Source of the DNA: an uncultured Candidatus Poseidoniales archaeon | GTDB lineage: Archaea; Thermoplasmatota; Poseidoniia; Poseidoniales; Poseidoniaceae | Length of the DNA stretch: 64,000 nucleotides | Assembly (NCBI GenBank): GCA_905181785.1 | Contig: CAJIZC010000003.1 | Span: forward strand, 39,645-103,644 | Direction: 5' to 3' | Shown here: positions 9,375-19,700 of the stretch, in pieces | Layout: each line of letters opens with the position of its first letter | Position numbering within the stretch: position 1 is the first letter of the stretch | Notes under the pieces: generated by a model | The model's database searches: none | What the model saw: the letters and a program-made list of their open reading frames with translations, nothing else | What the model was told of the DNA's origin: nothing | Position numbers and translations under genes: made by a program

Positions 9375-11900
9375 ATGGCAGTGCATCCGAAACCTGGCGT
9401 TCAGGAACGAATCCTCCTTCACTTGCTGGATTATACAGATTTTAAGAACAGCGTTGAGGTGCCGTTTGCGCTTTCTCAAATGGGCATCGCTAACGCCGTG
9501 GCGATTGCTCGTTCCAACGTCCCGAGGGCCATTGCCGGCCTCAAAGATCAAGGGTTGTTGATCGAGCGACAAGCTCACGTCAAAGGCGTTTCTCGCAAGC
9601 GCAAGGCCTACTTCCTCACCGATCCTGGGATGAATTTGAGTGAAGAAACTTGGCGACGTCTTCGTTCCTTCCCGCTTAGGGCAATCCTCGAAGACGGGCA
9701 GTCCGTGCATTCTACACTCAGCGAGGTCAATGAAAAATTACCATTTTCGATGAGACCAGTGGACATCATCCGCTACATGGATGACAACTGCGTTCTTGAT
9801 GCACGAACCCTCTCTGCTGACTTGATTGAGCGTGATTTATCCAAGCACGTCGAAAAGCAACTTGTGACTTCCCTCGGTGATTTACCGAGGCTTCGCCATT
9901 TCTATGGCCGAGAAAAGGAGCTTGACAACATGGCGAGTTTGATCGAAGCAAGGGCAACAACCTTGCTGGTGCCTGGTATCGCTGGAATCGGTAAAACAAC
10001 GGTTGCCTCGAAACTCATTGAACGGTTTATGCATCGACGCAATCTTCTCTATCATCGCTGTCAAGATTGGGAGGGCTCCCGTTCGTTCTTTGAATCGGTT
10101 GCTGACTGGCTCGCCAACATCGGGAACTCAACCTTCGCAGATTACCTTGCAGCAACCCCTGTCCCGCAACCGGCTGATGCTGCACGCTTGCTCGTCGATG
10201 CCTTGGAAGGTACGCCATCGTTGATCGTCATCGATGACTTCCATAAGGTGGCTGATGCAACCCTCCATCAAACCTTCCAAGCAATGTCCTTAGCCCTACT
10301 TGGAAGCGAAGAAGAAATTGCTCTCGTCTTGTTCTCAAGATCGTTTAAGCCCGTTGTACCAACAAAGGACGCAGAAGGACGGATTGCTAGCTTAGTTTTG
10401 CCCTTGGACGGTCTTGATTCGGATGCTGGAAGAAAGTTACTCAGCAGCTTTGAGGAACTTGCAGACGAACAGTGGTTGCACATCCACGGGCTCTCCCGTG
10501 GCCACCCCCTTGTCCTCGAACTGATCAACAGAGGTGCATCCGCAGGGGCCTTCCACGAAACTCTTGAAAATTACGTGACGCTCGAAATCTTCTCCAAACT
10601 GAGTGCCGAACAAAAGCGGGTTCTCTCTGCCCTTGCCATTTACCGAGAACCAGTCGAACTTGCGGCACTCGCCAAACAAGGCCTCGACACCGACGAACTT
10701 GATTCACTGGTCGAGCAAGGCCTTGCACGTCAAGCGGACTCCGAAACATACGACGTGCACGATCTGATTCGTGAATTCCTTCTTCGCAGCCTTGACGAGA
10801 CGACACGCAAATCCTTCCACGCAAAGTGCTGTGACTGGTATGCAAAGCAAAACCAAAGCCCGGACATTACCATTGAGCACATCTACCACTTGACATGTTC
10901 TGGTGGCCATGAAGAAGCATCCAACCTGATCGCCTCAGAAGGCAGAAACCTCGTTTCACAAGGTTACATGGAATTGCTTCCGCTCATGGAGGGCATCGAT
11001 GGGGACGACATCAAACCTGAAACCTACATGCGTGTGTCACAACTACAGGGTGAAGTTTTGGTCCTCTTGGGACGCTTTTCGGAAGCAGAAGAAGTATTTT
11101 CTAACTCTCAAACCCTCGCAGCAACTTCCAAATCAACACTTGTTGAAGCGGAAATTCTTGCTGCACTTGCAGATATTTCGCTCAAGCAAGGCAACGCCGA
11201 TAAAGCCCTCAGCATGCACAGGGAAGCCTTGGAGAAATTCATTCAACTTGAAGACGCCAAAGGGGCTGCACGTTCGTACAACAACATGGGGTACCTGCTG
11301 CGTCGGAAAAATGACCGGGTTAAGGCCCTTGAAGCCTATGGTGAAGTCGAAGCCATTCTTCAGGAATCGGATGGGATCGAACTGATCGGTTCCCAGTTGA
11401 TCCTCGCCCGCTCCTTCCTCGATTTGGGTGAAATCGACCGTGCAAGGGACCATGCTTTGCAAGCGTTTGAACGAACGGACGGCGGAGACGACCATGTTCT
11501 TCACGCCCGTGCTCAAGCCGTTTTGGGTCGTTACTACGCTAAAGTCGGTGATGCTGATGTTGCTTCACACCACTATTCGACCGCCCTTGAAACCATGAGT
11601 GAAGCAGGTGACCTGCTTTCGCTCGTGGAGATCACAATCCTCCTCGGCGAAGTGGTCCAAGATGCAGGGAAGGCGGAAGAAGCCATGGAACACTATCGTG
11701 AAGCGCTTGTGATCGCAGAAGCGAACGACCTTCGAATGCAAATCGGAGAATTGTTATCGCGCCTTGGCGGGGTGGCTCCAGACAAACCTCGTCGAATGGA
11801 ATACCTACAGAGGGCGTTGGCTGTGTTTAGGGAACTGGGTGCTAAGTCTCGTATGCGAGAAGTGCAAGCACAGGTTCACGCTGCGGTCATGGGCCGTTGA
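9375..11900 (+). CDS. Winged-helix / STAND ATPase / TPR regulator
   Basis: 841 residues. N-terminal winged helix-turn-helix (about 1-90; SNVPRAIAGLKDQGLL recognition region followed by a basic wing, KGVSRKRKAYFL). Then a STAND or NB-ARC-like P-loop NTPase entered by YGREKEL, with Walker A GIAGIGKTT (about residue 202) and Walker B SLIVIDDFHK (about 280-290). A winged-helix segment near residue 450 (YDVHDLIREFLLRSL) and TPR repeats from about 550 to 830 follow. This architecture resembles MalT/LuxR-type and archaeal multidomain transcriptional regulators, in which TPRs sense an effector and ATP drives assembly. Target and ligand are unknown. It converges on the pilin operon with a 2-base gap and follows a surface-protein gene, so control of surface genes is plausible but unproven. 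Confidence 0.85.
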   Translation: MAVHPKPGVQERILLHLLDYTDFKNSVEVPFALSQMGIANAVAIARSNVPRAIAGLKDQGLLIERQAHVKGVSRKRKAYFLTDPGMNLSEETWRRLRSFPLRAILEDGQSVHSTLSEVNEKLPFSMRPVDIIRYMDDNCVLDARTLSADLIERDLSKHVEKQLVTSLGDLPRLRHFYGREKELDNMASLIEARATTLLVPGIAGIGKTTVASKLIERFMHRRNLLYHRCQDWEGSRSFFESVADWLANIGNSTFADYLAATPVPQPADAARLLVDALEGTPSLIVIDDFHKVADATLHQTFQAMSLALLGSEEEIALVLFSRSFKPVVPTKDAEGRIASLVLPLDGLDSDAGRKLLSSFEELADEQWLHIHGLSRGHPLVLELINRGASAGAFHETLENYVTLEIFSKLSAEQKRVLSALAIYREPVELAALAKQGLDTDELDSLVEQGLARQADSETYDVHDLIREFLLRSLDETTRKSFHAKCCDWYAKQNQSPDITIEHIYHLTCSGGHEEASNLIASEGRNLVSQGYMELLPLMEGIDGDDIKPETYMRVSQLQGEVLVLLGRFSEAEEVFSNSQTLAATSKSTLVEAEILAALADISLKQGNADKALSMHREALEKFIQLEDAKGAARSYNNMGYLLRRKNDRVKALEAYGEVEAILQESDGIELIGSQLILARSFLDLGEIDRARDHALQAFERTDGGDDHVLHARAQAVLGRYYAKVGDADVASHHYSTALETMSEAGDLLSLVEITILLGEVVQDAGKAEEAMEHYREALVIAEANDLRMQIGELLSRLGGVAPDKPRRMEYLQRALAVFRELGAKSRMREVQAQVHAAVMGR

Positions 11901-11902
11901 GC

Positions 11903-12376
11903 CTATTCGTGCTGTGGGCGATCGTATTCAATCGAAGTCACACCTTGGTAGTGAACCACCCAGATGCTGTTGATTCCGGCTAAGGTGATTGTTCCTTCAT
12001 GCGCACCAGCACCTGTGCCTGAAATCGAAATGTTGGTGTCCAAATCCCCTGTTTTGTGAATCAACTCGATGTTGGTATCGCTCAGCACCAGAACAAACTG
12101 GGATTCATCCGCTTCAGTGAGTCGCCAGTCGACGCGTTCTGCGTAATCGATAGAGCCCATGCGGCTCGCTTCATCAGCTCGTTCGACCGCAGCTGCGAGG
12201 TCGTCCATGTTGGCTTGAATTGCATTTTCATTCCAACGCTCTCTTGTGGCGGTCTCGATGTCCCACGCCCAAAGGCTGAACATGGTCAACAGCAACACCC
12301 CCAAAAGGAATGTGAAAATGTACCCAAGTTCGGTTGCAGCAGCGCTTGTGTCCTTGCGAAGTGCCGTGCGATTCAT
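11903..12376 (-). CDS. Small type IV pilin-like protein
   Basis: 157 residues. After a short basic leader (MNRTALRKDTSA) there is a pilin-type hydrophobic helix (TELGYIFTFLLGVLLLTMFS) and then a soluble beta-rich domain. The position of the helix and the absence of a further membrane span fit an archaeal prepilin processed by a class III (PibD-like) peptidase. Its ATG overlaps the TGA of the upstream 743-residue gene (ATGA), and a GGAGGCGAT stretch precedes it, so it is the last gene of a translationally coupled set. Probable minor pilin or pseudopilin. Confidence 0.7.
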   Translation of the reverse strand: MNRTALRKDTSAAATELGYIFTFLLGVLLLTMFSLWAWDIETATRERWNENAIQANMDDLAAAVERADEASRMGSIDYAERVDWRLTEADESQFVLVLSDTNIELIHKTGDLDTNISISGTGAGAHEGTITLAGINSIWVVHYQGVTSIEYDRPQHE

Positions 12377-14604
12377 GAAATCGCCTCCGTCATGTGAACG
12401 TTGAGCGATGACATTTGCAAGGTGAACTGGATCGGTTCACCGTTGGTGTGCCAAACAGCCTCACTGGTGCCATAACTTGGGTCAGGAACCCAGCCAACGT
12501 AATCGGTGAGCAAATCGATCCGACCAGGATAAACGGTCCAATCTTCGCTTGATTCGAGGCCGTCTGCGGAAGCTAGAGCGATTGCCGTCCCGTAGGGTTC
12601 CGACCACCCTCTCCGAATTTCATGGGCGACGGTTGATGCCAGCGAAGAGCGGTCGACAAGTTCAATTTCTAGATTCATCGACCCCGCTCCTGTTGTGCTT
12701 CCTGCAGTTGGGTGGAGCGCTGGGACTGTTGCTGCGAATCGGGGGCCTGGGCCACCTCGGTCGGAGGGTGCCACCACGACAAAGGATTCAAATTCAGGGT
12801 GGTTGGTCAACACTGCACCTCCAGAGTAGGCGACTTCCATGCCCATGATGGATGATGAAAACCCGTAAGACAGTCTCGAGAGGTGGAAGCCCCAAACCGT
12901 TCCAATAGTTGCGTGCGTCGATGCTCCTTGGCCGCCGATTAATGTGATTTGCATGCTCGATGGGTGTGCACCTGCTCGCCATGCGTTTTTCAAATCCACT
13001 TCACCTCGCCCGCTCATTGTCGTCCATGGAAGGGTCATGGCGATCCAGCCACTTGCTTCCACGCCAATGCTCAAGCACCTTTCTTCACCATCATGCCGGA
13101 TTTGATGCAAGCCATCGTTACCGTTGATTCGAGTCACCCTAAGCGTGTGGCCTTCTGTGACCATGAGGCTTGAGGTCCCTTCAGTGAGGTTGACAAGTTC
13201 ATTTCCATTTTCATCGAACATCGATCCGTTTTGCTCCATTGCTCCCGTCAGGTTCCACACAACAGTTTGGCCAGCTCGCATCAAATGAGCGGATTGGGTT
13301 AGGCTTGAATTTTCAACATGGAATGTATGGTGCTGGCCTGAACTCGCACCTGTGTCGTCAGCAGGGTGGATGAACACACCAGATGTGTTGGCACCTTCAC
13401 CTGTCGAAGCGCTGCGCCATGCGACGAACACGTCGCCTTCAGCCTCCACAAGAGGCGCCCCATTTACGCCAGCAGGCGGCCACGCAAAGCCGAGGCTTTG
13501 GTTTGGGGCAACTGAAATGCCGCCGCCACGCCATGTCACTGTCACCGAGCTTGTGCCCGGATTTGTGAACACCATTTCCCCATCGAGGTAAGGTGCGATA
13601 AACGCATGACCGAGGTATTGGCCGTCCATGCTTGGCAAGGATACGATACCCTTGCTGGCATCGATTGAAGTTTGCAAAAGCAGCCTTGAAGCGTCGCTGG
13701 AGGAGATATGAATCACGCCGGGAGATGCCTGAACAATGGTTTTTGTGAACGCAACGCCCACTCGGTTTTGGCCGCTTGGTAATGCATAATGCGTTTGTGT
13801 TGTTGATTCATTCGTGATGCTAATTTGGTTTGCATTCTCGCTGATCAAGTGAAGTTTACTCGTTCCTGCCGGAAGTGGAATCGACCAAGATCGGCCTGTG
13901 TTGTCAATTGGACTTGCATCGTTTGGAGCGACAAGTGTCGTGCCTCCTGTTCCCCGTTCAGTGAACACGTTCAGTTCATGGCTTGATGCCAGTGTGAACA
14001 AACCGAGTTCGTTTGCCTCGAGTTGATGCATTCCATCAACCATCAATTCGATGGTTTGTGTGACTTCGTTGTCTACAATCAAATCCACATCCACCGGGCC
14101 AAGCGGGATTGCGAGGCCTGGGGCGACCGTGAATCTGACATTGTCGACCCATTCGGGAATGGTGTAGTAGTATGGGTTGGACGGGCCCAAGCGTAGGTCA
14201 TCGATGCAAAGGGCGGTGTTGACGGATTCGGGGTGGCGAACTTCCAGTTGATCATCAAAGTCAAGCGCTCCACGCATCCTAAAAGACATGTCTTCATGCC
14301 ATGTGGCTGCGTACCACATGTTGCTTTGCATGTGCTGCCATTCAAGGTTCCCATCGACGGGAATGAGGTCAATGGATGTCGAGTCGCCAGGCATTCCTTT
14401 TTCGCTCAAGGCAGATGTTTGATGGGCCAGAAGCGACATTTGTGCGGACATGTCATGCCGTTCAACAGACCCTTCGAGTTCTTCGATGACTGGGATCATT
14501 GACACCATCATCATGCCAATGATTGACAGCACGCCACCAAACATAAGGACGGTCGCTACGGCTGCAGAAACTGCTTCTTCGTTTCGCTGGAGTCGAGATC
14601 TCAT
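12373..14604 (-). CDS. Very long pilin-like surface protein
   Basis: 743 residues. The N-terminus is basic (MRSRLQRNEE), then AVSAAVATVLMFGGVLSIIG forms a class III prepilin-like helix. The rest is an extracytoplasmic beta-rich region with Thr/Ser/Asn-rich stretches and no second membrane span. Archaeal pilins are normally 100-250 residues, so this is a pilin-type N-terminus carrying a large adhesin-like body; related long archaeal proteins are usually annotated as hypothetical or pilin-like. It overlaps its neighbours by 4 bases on both sides, so the three pilin-like genes are probably made in fixed ratio. Function inferred: a surface filament component or tip adhesin. Confidence 0.7.
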   Translation of the reverse strand: MRSRLQRNEEAVSAAVATVLMFGGVLSIIGMMMVSMIPVIEELEGSVERHDMSAQMSLLAHQTSALSEKGMPGDSTSIDLIPVDGNLEWQHMQSNMWYAATWHEDMSFRMRGALDFDDQLEVRHPESVNTALCIDDLRLGPSNPYYYTIPEWVDNVRFTVAPGLAIPLGPVDVDLIVDNEVTQTIELMVDGMHQLEANELGLFTLASSHELNVFTERGTGGTTLVAPNDASPIDNTGRSWSIPLPAGTSKLHLISENANQISITNESTTQTHYALPSGQNRVGVAFTKTIVQASPGVIHISSSDASRLLLQTSIDASKGIVSLPSMDGQYLGHAFIAPYLDGEMVFTNPGTSSVTVTWRGGGISVAPNQSLGFAWPPAGVNGAPLVEAEGDVFVAWRSASTGEGANTSGVFIHPADDTGASSGQHHTFHVENSSLTQSAHLMRAGQTVVWNLTGAMEQNGSMFDENGNELVNLTEGTSSLMVTEGHTLRVTRINGNDGLHQIRHDGEERCLSIGVEASGWIAMTLPWTTMSGRGEVDLKNAWRAGAHPSSMQITLIGGQGASTHATIGTVWGFHLSRLSYGFSSSIMGMEVAYSGGAVLTNHPEFESFVVVAPSDRGGPGPRFAATVPALHPTAGSTTGAGSMNLEIELVDRSSLASTVAHEIRRGWSEPYGTAIALASADGLESSEDWTVYPGRIDLLTDYVGWVPDPSYGTSEAVWHTNGEPIQFTLQMSSLNVHMTEAIS

Positions 14605-15686
14605 CGGCTCACCTCCACTCGTTGGACATCAACTTCGAGGTACAGCGGGACGCCGTGTGTATCGATGGTAAAACCGTCAGCCCCGCTTGCCCGTTCATAT
14701 GGGCCGTAGCCAACGAAGGTGTCGAGGGTTCCAGAGGCTCGGTTGAGGTTGTACTCATCCAACCAGTGATCGTGATATTGTGGGGTAATGAGGTCGTTTA
14801 ATTCATTGAGGACAGTGAACCTAAGGTTGTAGGCTTGGCCTGTGAACAGCGTCATTGGGCCCTGTGAGAGCATGTTCATGCCGATGTTGTTGCCCGTGCC
14901 GAGTGAACCGTTAATCGTGACATCCGAGAGGAGCATTGACAATCTAAATTCCCCATCGACGAGTTGGTCGAGGCCAACGCTGGGGTATGATGTAACCTTC
15001 CAAGGTTGATTTGGGAAGTGCTCGACTCGAGCGTTGTTCATCAGCGCTAATTCGTGCTCCCCTTGGCCCAAAGAAGTGGTGATTTGGATACCGGAGAGGG
15101 CATAACTCAAACTCCGGTGAACCGGTTGCAGGTTTTCATCAAAGACGGTGATGATCATCCAGTGCTCACGCGAAGAATTATGGCGAACCAGCACTTCTTC
15201 ACGGGAGGCAGCAAAGGCAACATTCTCTGTGCCCACGGGAGTTTCGATCGAGAGCGAACGCGCTGTTTCGTTGAGCGCATCGATTCCCAGTGTGGTCAAA
15301 TTAACGTGGCGGATGTTGATTTGGTCACTGGCTACAACATCGGCCGAGATGGTCCAAGTTTCGACCTTATCGATGGGCCGGATGTAGGTTGACTGCAACG
15401 CCAGCGTGTGGCGGATGCCGGTGCCTTCTGGCGAGGCACCAGCGACGTCAATCCTATCTTGGAATCGCTCAGAAATACCAACCGCACTGTTCCAGTTTGT
15501 GTTGTCTTCAAAATCGGTGAGGTACGGGTTGAGGAAAATCCACACACCGCCCATGATTGTAATCACCATGGCCAAGAGCATGACCACGCCCAAAACTTCG
15601 CTCACAGCACGGTCGTCCCTGCGCAAGGACGCTCGCGAAACGAAGCAGGCTTCTGTGTTCACAGTCCACTCAAGGTTCGGTACCAT
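14601..15686 (-). CDS. Archaeal type IV pilin-like protein
   Basis: 361 residues. The segment RRDDRAVSEVLGVVMLLAMV is a textbook archaeal prepilin processing site and helix (basic leader, cleavage before AVSEVLG, then a hydrophobic helix). The leader from this ATG is about 26 residues, which is long; the in-frame GTG at 15662 would give a shorter one. The remainder is a soluble beta-rich domain of about 310 residues. First of three overlapping pilin-like genes, 47 bases downstream of the MBL-fold gene on the same strand. No assembly ATPase, membrane platform or prepilin peptidase is present in the window. Confidence 0.75.
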   Translation of the reverse strand: MVPNLEWTVNTEACFVSRASLRRDDRAVSEVLGVVMLLAMVITIMGGVWIFLNPYLTDFEDNTNWNSAVGISERFQDRIDVAGASPEGTGIRHTLALQSTYIRPIDKVETWTISADVVASDQINIRHVNLTTLGIDALNETARSLSIETPVGTENVAFAASREEVLVRHNSSREHWMIITVFDENLQPVHRSLSYALSGIQITTSLGQGEHELALMNNARVEHFPNQPWKVTSYPSVGLDQLVDGEFRLSMLLSDVTINGSLGTGNNIGMNMLSQGPMTLFTGQAYNLRFTVLNELNDLITPQYHDHWLDEYNLNRASGTLDTFVGYGPYERASGADGFTIDTHGVPLYLEVDVQRVEVSR

Positions 15687-15733
15687 TTAGCCCTTCACCT
15701 TTCACAGGGTGTTCTGAGTCCGGATTCCGTGGT

Positions 15734-16552
15734 TTAGGCTTCGAGGGATTCGCTTTGCTCGCTATGCTTCTCGGTGCTTTTTTCCCCGATGTAATGGGTG
15801 TAATCAGGTCCGTCTTGAAGGGATATTGTGATGTCCCCTGAAAACACTTCGTCGATGTGGTACAAAACAGTTGATTCTGCCAAATGCGGCTGGTTGTTTT
15901 TCTCCGAAAGGTGAGTCAGGCTGATGCTGCGCGTGGCTGCGGTGCAAACGTTGGCTAGAAATTCTCCTGTTTGGTCGTTGGAAAGGTGGCCTCCTCTGCC
16001 GCTGATGCGGTCCTTCAATGAATAGGGGTAGGGCCCGTTCATAAGCCGATTATAATCGTAATTTGCCTCGATTGCGATGTGTTCACACCCGTGGACGTGG
16101 GTGACCAGTTCGTCGGTCCACGACCCAAGATCGGTGATGATCGCAGCTCGTTCACCACCATGGCTTGCTACGAAGGCGACGTTGTCTGCACCAGAATGGG
16201 GGACTGGGACCGGTAGGATGGCCAAATCATCTCCAACCTTCACAAGGTCGAGGGCGTCAAAGTACGATGTCAATTCTGGGTCCAAACCCAGTTCTTCGGC
16301 TGTCCGTTTGTTTGCTAAAATTTGCAGGCCCCATCGTTTCTGTGCAATTCGGGCTCCGCCTCCATGATCGCCATGGTGGTGGCTGATGAAAATACAGTCA
16401 ATTTCGGTCGGGGCAATGCCCAACCTTTTCAAACGCTTTTCGAGTTGGGCGCCGCTGAAACCTTGGTCGATCAAAACTTTCGCACCTTTTGTTTCCAACA
16501 ACGTCGCGTTGCCGCGACTGCCGGTGCCAAGGTGAGTGATGCTCATGGTCAT
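15734..16552 (-). CDS. MBL-fold metallo-hydrolase (YycJ/WalJ-like)
   Basis: About 272 residues if translation begins at the Met before TMSITHLGTGSRGNATLLE; an upstream ATG at 16603 extends it by 17 residues not typical of the family. The SHHHGDHGG motif is the HxHxDH di-metal signature of metallo-beta-lactamase folds, with further ligands in PHSGADN, ITDLGSW and a late SLTHLS. Overall order and length match the YycJ/WalJ group of single-domain hydrolases, whose bacterial members are implicated in DNA repair or cell-wall control; the substrate here is unknown. It lies first in a leftward run that continues into the pilin-like genes, with a 47-base gap, so co-transcription is possible. Confidence 0.8.
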   Translation of the reverse strand: MTMSITHLGTGSRGNATLLETKGAKVLIDQGFSGAQLEKRLKRLGIAPTEIDCIFISHHHGDHGGGARIAQKRWGLQILANKRTAEELGLDPELTSYFDALDLVKVGDDLAILPVPVPHSGADNVAFVASHGGERAAIITDLGSWTDELVTHVHGCEHIAIEANYDYNRLMNGPYPYSLKDRISGRGGHLSNDQTGEFLANVCTAATRSISLTHLSEKNNQPHLAESTVLYHIDEVFSGDITISLQDGPDYTHYIGEKSTEKHSEQSESLEA

Positions 16553-16787
16553 GGGGTTCACTTGGAGCCCAGCGCGTTCGGACTTTGAACAAAGCGATTG
16601 CATTCGCTTGATTTGGTGGATTTAGTGAGGTTTTGGTCACCGACCACCAGCGAGGCGATTCTTGCCGCGGCGAGAAAATCAGACCCTAAGGAAATTAAAA
16701 TGTCCGAACATCGTTCCATCATCCTCATAAGTGTCCATTTTAGGTTGTGAGTTAGCGAAGCCTATGGCTTGGCCCCCCGGTGATACA

Positions 16788-19700
16788 ATGCGACGAAGCC
16801 TAACCACTCTTCTCACCACGCTTGCAGTCGTTGCAAGCCTTCTGTTTATGTCGCAATTCCCTGCGGTCTCTTCAGTCTCTAGCGTCCATCCTAAGGTGAC
16901 GGAAGGTGAGAAACCACCGTCGACGGACACCGACGGTGACAAAATCCCCGATGTTCACGAAAACCTGTTTGAATCTTGGATGAACTGGACCACTGTCGAT
17001 GGCAGGGACGTTTACATGCCCGGCATGGACAAAGAGGATGCCTCTGACGCCTTTGTCGACAATGATCGGGATGGTTTGAACGCCACGGAAGAGTACTGTT
17101 GGCCTTATCCGGCAAATTGCACAGCTTCTGGCTTCCCTAGAGGATTAACCGGAACCGTCAATGATGCAGGTGAGCGTACCTACCTCGATCCTCGTGTTGC
17201 CGATACCGACGGTGACGGGATGCCCGATGGTTACGAAGCATACATGTGCCACAGAACCGGTGGTTTTGACATCTTTACCTTGCGATATGTATGCCCTTCC
17301 TTCGACCCGCTTAATGCAAGTGACTTGACCGATGATCCAGATGAAGACGGTTTTGACGTCAACAGGGACGGGGTTCTTTCAGTGACGGAACGTTTTACTT
17401 CGCCTGAAGAATACAGCCAAGGCACGCCTTTCAACCACACAACAGAACTCGACGGTTTGTGGTGTTCTGCTTCTTTGCCAGAAGGCTCGATCCTCCTCAA
17501 TTGGCCCTTTATTCCAAGCGGTGCAAACGCGACATTCGACAACCTTCTTGCTGCATGTACGACAAACGCAACCAATGTCGTTGACGAAGATTTGTGGCTT
17601 GGAACCGATCCCCTTTTGGACGACTCTGACCGCTATCATTGGGACGGGTTCTCCATACGGCGCCTGTTCCCGTCTTTTGGCGATGGCATTCCTGACGGAT
17701 GGGAAGTTCACTTCGGTCTTGATCCATTGAACCGCACCAACGCCCTCATCGATCACGACAGAGATGGTTGGGATGCCAACCGAGATGGAGGCGTTTCACC
17801 TGACGTCAGCCGTACCATGACGGCCATTAAACTGGGTGAAGCCTTGTCGACGCTTGAAGAATATCTGGTCCATGAGGACGACGGAAACACGGTTATCGCC
17901 GGCCTGAAGTCTGTGCCTTATGGCGTGGGTGAAGATCCGTCTAGCCTGATTCAACTCTCCTTCACAGCAGACCCTAGCGCCATGAGCGTCATGCATTACG
18001 ACATCAAAGACATCGAAACAGACGCCTCTAATGTCTATGTGACCACGAAATACGGTTTGACGTTCATGAACATGGAAGAAGAAACCAACGTCGATCAGTG
18101 GATGCCTCAAGGTGTTGAACTTCATGACGGCCACCTCCTCGTGTCTCAAGGTGATGCTTACGGACTTGCGCTCGCTACGAGCGTGGGATTAGCGGTCGTT
18201 CCTTTGCAAGCCGATGGATCGTTTGCAGAATTGAGCCAATGGTCTTGGAGCATCGGTGATGGTTTGAACGCCTTAGCCATGCTCGACATTGAAGGTCCAA
18301 ACGCCCAACTTTTGGCGCTTGGTGATTCTGGTGCGGGTTCAGTTATCGAAATCAGCACCGCTGCAGCAATCGTGCAGAGTTACGAACTCTCAACATCGCT
18401 CACTTCGGTGCTCAGCGAATCGAACGCCAGCGTCACATCAATCGCTCACGGAGCTGTTGGAGGCGGTACCAAGATGCTGCTCGTTGGAACCGATCGTGGC
18501 TTGGTGATGGCTGAGACACCAACGGCTATGGATGACTTCACAGCCACATGGCGATTCCATTACACCACTGAATCAACACCAATCCCAACAAGCATCGACG
18601 AATTGCGCTCCTTGTCTTTGGGGATGGTGGCAAACCCAGCAGAGGTTCGCACATTGGTTCTTGATGGTCCTAACGCAAACAACGCTCAGGTCTTGTGGTT
18701 TGGCACGCCCTCTGGACTTCATCGAATGGATTTGCTTGACAACAGCATCACCCACAGTGGTCTGCTTGAACATCCGGGGCTCGATGGTAAATCCAGCCGC
18801 GACCTCAACAACATTCACGCCATCTTCCCAACCGGAGATGAACTGTTGATAGGCTCTCAAAAAGGCCTATGGGCCATATCTGGTGATTACACTGCAGTTT
18901 ATGGCTTGCAGGAACAAGAGCCAATTTACGGAGAACTTAGCACCTTGAATTGGGTTAGCATCGATGGCAACATCACCATTCTTGCTGGTTCGGCCCCGGG
19001 CCAATACGCCAACTTGGAACTGATGAATCCAGGTGCAAACGACTCTGATAACGATGGTATGCCTGACGGATGGGAAGTCGCCAACGGTCTTGACCCGACC
19101 GATCCTTGGGACGCTCTGCTCGACATGGATGGAGACGGGCTTGACCTCGACCAACAAAGCGACGGTTTCTTGGAACGTTTGTGGACCAACCTCGATGAGT
19201 TTAGGTACGTGAAAACATCCACAGAGGGGTACAACTCCACCAACCCGAAAGAAGGGGACACCGATGGTGACGGACTTGGCGATGGTGAAGAGTACTTCGG
19301 ATTCTTTTTCCAAAACAGCAACCTATGGTGCCACTACACCGTCCAACTCGTGTATGTTTGCGATGACGCAGCAGGCGCTGCTGCAAACGCTACTTACCTT
19401 GGATTATCCTCAAGCGATGTTGGAACCGATCCAACGAACTTCGATTCCGATGGGGACGGCATGCCTGATGGCTGGGAAATCACGCACCGACGTTGGGTCG
19501 GCTCGAGTTTCTCCGGCGGTAACAATTGGTCGCTTGATCCAAATCGAGCTGACGATGCAAATTGGGACGCAGACCGAGATGGTTTGCCAAACCTTTGCGA
19601 GTATCAATGGTCCCTGGTCAAAGGCGCTGCAATGGAAGGACTCTTGTTGGAAAGCCACGGCGAGTCGGCCGAAGCTGCCGCAGCGTGGTCCACCGCAGAT

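Noticed and set aside
9060..9710. 216-residue minus-strand open frame
   Set aside because: Spans the end of one real plus-strand gene and the start of the next, so it cannot be functional together with both.
16604..16787. Possible small RNA in the gap before the TSP3-repeat gene
   Set aside because: Only 184 bases with no recognisable structure; more likely the divergent promoters of the MBL and TSP3-repeat genes.
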